The translations under genes and the position numbers were made by a program. From Planctomycetota bacterium (GTDB taxonomy: Bacteria > Planctomycetota > Phycisphaerae > UBA1845), in NCBI GenBank assembly GCA_022567365.1, contig JADFHG010000174.1:1-7354 (forward strand): a DNA stretch of 7,354 bases, in the 5' to 3' direction. Positions 5,784 to 7,354 of this stretch are shown here, one piece after another (within the stretch, counting starts at the first letter, position 1; the number at the start of each line of letters is the position of its first letter). The notes under the pieces were generated by a model that did not search any database, had not been told where the DNA came from, and worked only from the letters and a program-made list of their open reading frames with translations.

Positions 5784-6772
5784 TCGAGCTGCTCCTCGAT
5801 CACCGCGTCGACGTGAATCGTGTCGACACGCGGCATGGCCATCGGTTCGTCGCTGTCGCTTATGTATCTGCTCTGCGTCGTGAACGCATGCACGAAACCC
5901 GCGTCGCGACAAGCCCGCGCCGCGTCGTCATCGTAGCGGCCGTATGGATAGGAAAACGGGCGGACCTCGGGACCGAGCCCCGCCTCGAGGATCCTGGCCG
6001 CCCGCAGGGCGTCCGTGCACTGTTCCATGGGTGAGAGCCGAGAATACGGCTCGTGGCGATAGCCGTGTCCGCCGATGGTGTGCCCGTGAGAGTGCATCGC
6101 CATCAACTCGTCCCACCCCAAATACCAGTGTTTCGCCCAACGCGTCGCCGATCCAACGTGGTGCTCGAACAGGTCAAACACGGCTCTTCGCCGTACCTCG
6201 ACCGGCAGGACGGAGGTAAGCAGGTACTTCAGCCGCGCACGCTCGGGCGATTCATAGTGGTACATGGCCAGAGCGGCTGCGGCGTCGATACCCGCGAACC
6301 AGTCGGTTCGCCCGGTGCTATGCGCCAGATGAGCCGTGAGGACATCGGCAAAGCGCTGCGTTCCGAGCGTGGCGAGCAAGACGTGTATTGCGTGGGCAGA
6401 GAGCAGTTGCTGCTCCGAGAGCACCGCACCGGGTACGAAGAACACACCACGAAGGTTGCGTTCTTCCAGGATCGGTACCACCACGCGGGCGTGATCGCCG
6501 AGACCGTCGTCGAATGTGAGAAGGAAACAGCGCTCGGGAATTGCACCGCGTCCCTGACGCCATGCGTAGAGGGACGGCCAATTGATCGGCTCGCCCCAAG
6601 CGCAAAGCTCGTCGAGTTGGGCCTCGAACTCGGCCGCGCCCAATCCGCGAACGCCCTCCGAGAGCGGCAGGATTTCGTCGTGTACATAGTGGTACATGAC
6701 GGCGAGGCATTTGGGCTGTTCGTCCGGATCGCCCCGGGGTGTTTCGATTTCAAATACTGCGTTTGTGTTCAC
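5768..6772 (-). CDS. Polysaccharide deacetylase family protein (NodB-type)
   Basis: A 334-residue metal-dependent deacetylase, predicted to remove acetyl groups from N- or O-acetylated sugars. The start of the fold is LAVMYHYVHDE (23-33). NodB motif 1 is TFDDG (86-90, with the catalytic Asp pair 88-89), motif 2 is HTIGGHGYRH (231-240, metal ligands His236 and His240), and motif 3 is FSYPYGRYDDD (273-283). The gap between motifs 1 and 2 is about 145 residues, roughly three times the usual; the extra part (about 120-225) looks helical. No signal peptide is evident, so the protein may act in the cytoplasm or at the membrane face. The GTG at 6772 is the only start upstream of the fold before a stop codon at 6806; it lacks a Shine-Dalgarno. 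It is followed by a methyltransferase overlapping by 16 nt, suggesting an operon for glycan modification. Confidence 0.9.
   Translation of the reverse strand: MNTNAVFEIETPRGDPDEQPKCLAVMYHYVHDEILPLSEGVRGLGAAEFEAQLDELCAWGEPINWPSLYAWRQGRGAIPERCFLLTFDDGLGDHARVVVPILEERNLRGVFFVPGAVLSEQQLLSAHAIHVLLATLGTQRFADVLTAHLAHSTGRTDWFAGIDAAAALAMYHYESPERARLKYLLTSVLPVEVRRRAVFDLFEHHVGSATRWAKHWYLGWDELMAMHSHGHTIGGHGYRHEPYSRLSPMEQCTDALRAARILEAGLGPEVRPFSYPYGRYDDDAARACRDAGFVHAFTTQSRYISDSDEPMAMPRVDTIHVDAVIEEQLECRQP
5792..5797 (-). promoter_or_regulatory. Ribosome binding site of methyltransferase, inside deacetylase
   Basis: GAGGAG read on the minus strand sits 8 nt before the ATG at 5783. It lies within the end of the deacetylase coding sequence. 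It fixes the methyltransferase start and supports translational coupling with the deacetylase. Confidence 0.75.
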
Positions 6773-7132
6773 AGGATGTGATATCGGGTCTTGTGCCTCA
6801 TTGCTTCACCCGGTATCGCCAAAGCGGGCACCATTTGTCCAGAGGGCGGGTCTGCGGTGGGTGCGCTGGCGGAGGATCATGGGGTACAGTTTGGTGACAC
6901 ACGTTCCCTGCAGTCGGGCGAAAGTGTAGCATCGATCCCCCGTGGCAGCCGTGGCATGTGCGAAAACACGCGTCAACGACCGCGACATCGGATTGTTCAA
7001 CGACAGGTTGCTCGGCGTCGGTTTCCCGCTGGACGGAGCGCGTCAGCCTTGGCGCGCGAGCGATTGGTGCCGAGAATCAGAACCCGGTGTCGCCAATCAC
7101 AGTTGCGGGCTCAACAGGGAGGACGAGGATCC

Positions 7133-7160
7133 CGAGGGAGGGCGAAGCTCCCGCCGAGCC
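7133..7160. repeat. Candidate dispersed intergenic repeat (EGEAPAEP type)
   Basis: The sequence has an imperfect palindrome, GGGAG (7136-7140) with CTCCC (7148-7152), over a 7-nt loop. Read in one plus frame it gives EGEAPAEP. From memory this matches a peptide that recurs in spurious frames from planctomycete genomes because the same DNA repeat is scattered between genes. Only one copy lies in the window, so repetition cannot be shown here. Confidence 0.5.
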
Positions 7161-7167
7161 GATTTGC

Positions 7168-7204
7168 AACCTCGCGCTACGGTGGATGGCCCACCCGCGA
7201 GGTT
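7168..7204. repeat. Strong interrupted palindrome (REP-like hairpin)
   Basis: AACCTCGCG (7168-7176) and CGCGAGGTT (7196-7204) are perfect 9-bp inverted repeats. Nested inside, GGTGG (7181-7185) pairs with CCACC (7191-7195) over a 5-nt loop, with a one-sided 4-nt bulge (CTAC, 7177-7180). The 14-bp GC-rich stem is the best hairpin found in the window. There is no T run after it, so it is not a typical intrinsic terminator. It could be a REP-like element or a structured leader of the gene starting at 7239. Confidence 0.65.
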
Positions 7205-7238
7205 CGCCCTTTCAAGGACGCTTTTCGTAACCCGCGCA

Positions 7239-7354
7239 ATGAAGCGTGTCGCCCTCACCGTCAGCCTCGTGATGGAGCTCGAGCAGTCCATGGCCACCAA
7301 CGGTCACTTCGATCTCGCAACGGAGACGCTCCTGCCGGAGCCCCGCTCCGTAGT
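7239..7354 (+). CDS. Possible N-terminal fragment of an unknown gene
   Basis: A plus-strand frame from the ATG at 7239 is open for 38 codons to the right edge, beginning MKRVALTVSLVMELEQSMAT. About 85 percent of codons end in G or C, as expected for coding sequence in this GC-rich window. No Shine-Dalgarno is well placed; the nearest AAGGA (7214-7218) is 20 nt away. The frame is also open upstream to 6930, through the palindromes, but that part reads as unrecognisable Arg-rich sequence. No family is recognised, and too little is present to choose a start firmly. Confidence 0.4.
   Translation, partial: MKRVALTVSLVMELEQSMATNGHFDLATETLLPEPRSV

Larger units (their letters stand above)
6802..7238. 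other. Largely noncoding region right of the deacetylase
   Basis: No gene with a recognisable product lies here. The region must hold the deacetylase promoter (minus strand), but only a weak TGGACA-like -35 near 6840 was found. CGTGGCA is repeated at 6941-6947 and 6950-6956. The right part has two palindromic elements (7133-7160 and 7168-7204), listed separately. An open plus-strand frame runs from a possible GTG at 6942 through these palindromes into the frame at 7239, but the translation is not recognisable. Confidence 0.5.

Noticed and set aside
4662..5816. Plus-strand open frame of 384 codons across the methyltransferase
   Set aside because: It is antisense to a clear SAM methyltransferase with its own ribosome site; no domain is seen in the plus-strand translation.
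5784..5912. N-terminal extension of the methyltransferase to 5912
   Set aside because: It would overlap the deacetylase by 145 nt and adds Arg-rich sequence with no domain; GAGGAG precedes the ATG at 5783.
6053..6781. Plus-strand open frame of 242 codons across the deacetylase
   Set aside because: The minus strand carries all three NodB motifs; the plus-strand frame is a shadow.
6806..7000. Minus-strand open frame of 64 codons upstream of the deacetylase
   Set aside because: No ribosome site or recognisable domain, and it occupies the expected promoter region of the deacetylase.

Overview
The window is a GC-rich bacterial segment. Several traits suggest a planctomycete (Planctomycetota, possibly Phycisphaerae), but this is inference from gene style, not from a marker gene. 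Those traits are lipoproteins with no close family, a ParA-type ATPase fused to a carbohydrate-binding domain, a reading of EGEAPAEP in an intergenic repeat, and short GC-rich palindromes between genes. There are no tRNAs, rRNAs, transposases or CRISPR arrays.

Layout. Positions 1-346 (minus strand) hold the start of a lipoprotein gene that runs off the left edge. A 441-bp divergent intergenic region follows, with an 8-bp inverted repeat close to the next gene. Positions 788-2374 (plus) encode a ParA/MinD-type ATPase joined by a disordered linker of about 150 residues to a C-terminal AMPK-type glycogen-binding (CBM48) domain. This gene ends convergently against a four-gene minus-strand block. 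In transcription order that block is a polysaccharide deacetylase (6772-5768) and a SAM-dependent methyltransferase (5783-4815), whose ends overlap by 16 nt; then, after a 237-bp gap with a recognisable promoter, a lipoprotein of unknown function (4577-3699) and a PAS histidine kinase (3690-2566), only 8 nt apart. The right end (6773-7354) is mostly noncoding, with two palindromic elements. An open frame beginning near 7239 runs off the edge and may be the start of another gene.

How the genes may work together. The deacetylase and methyltransferase look like a translationally coupled pair that modifies a surface or exported glycan. The lipoprotein and cytoplasmic kinase look like a second small unit, perhaps an envelope protein paired with a signalling enzyme; no response regulator lies in the window. 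The most unusual gene is the ParA-CBM48 fusion. It has an apparently intact positioning ATPase, no ParB beside it, and a glucan-binding module that keeps key ligand residues of AMPK beta. A reasonable hypothesis is an ATPase that positions glycogen or another polyglucan body on the nucleoid. That role is inferred and untested.
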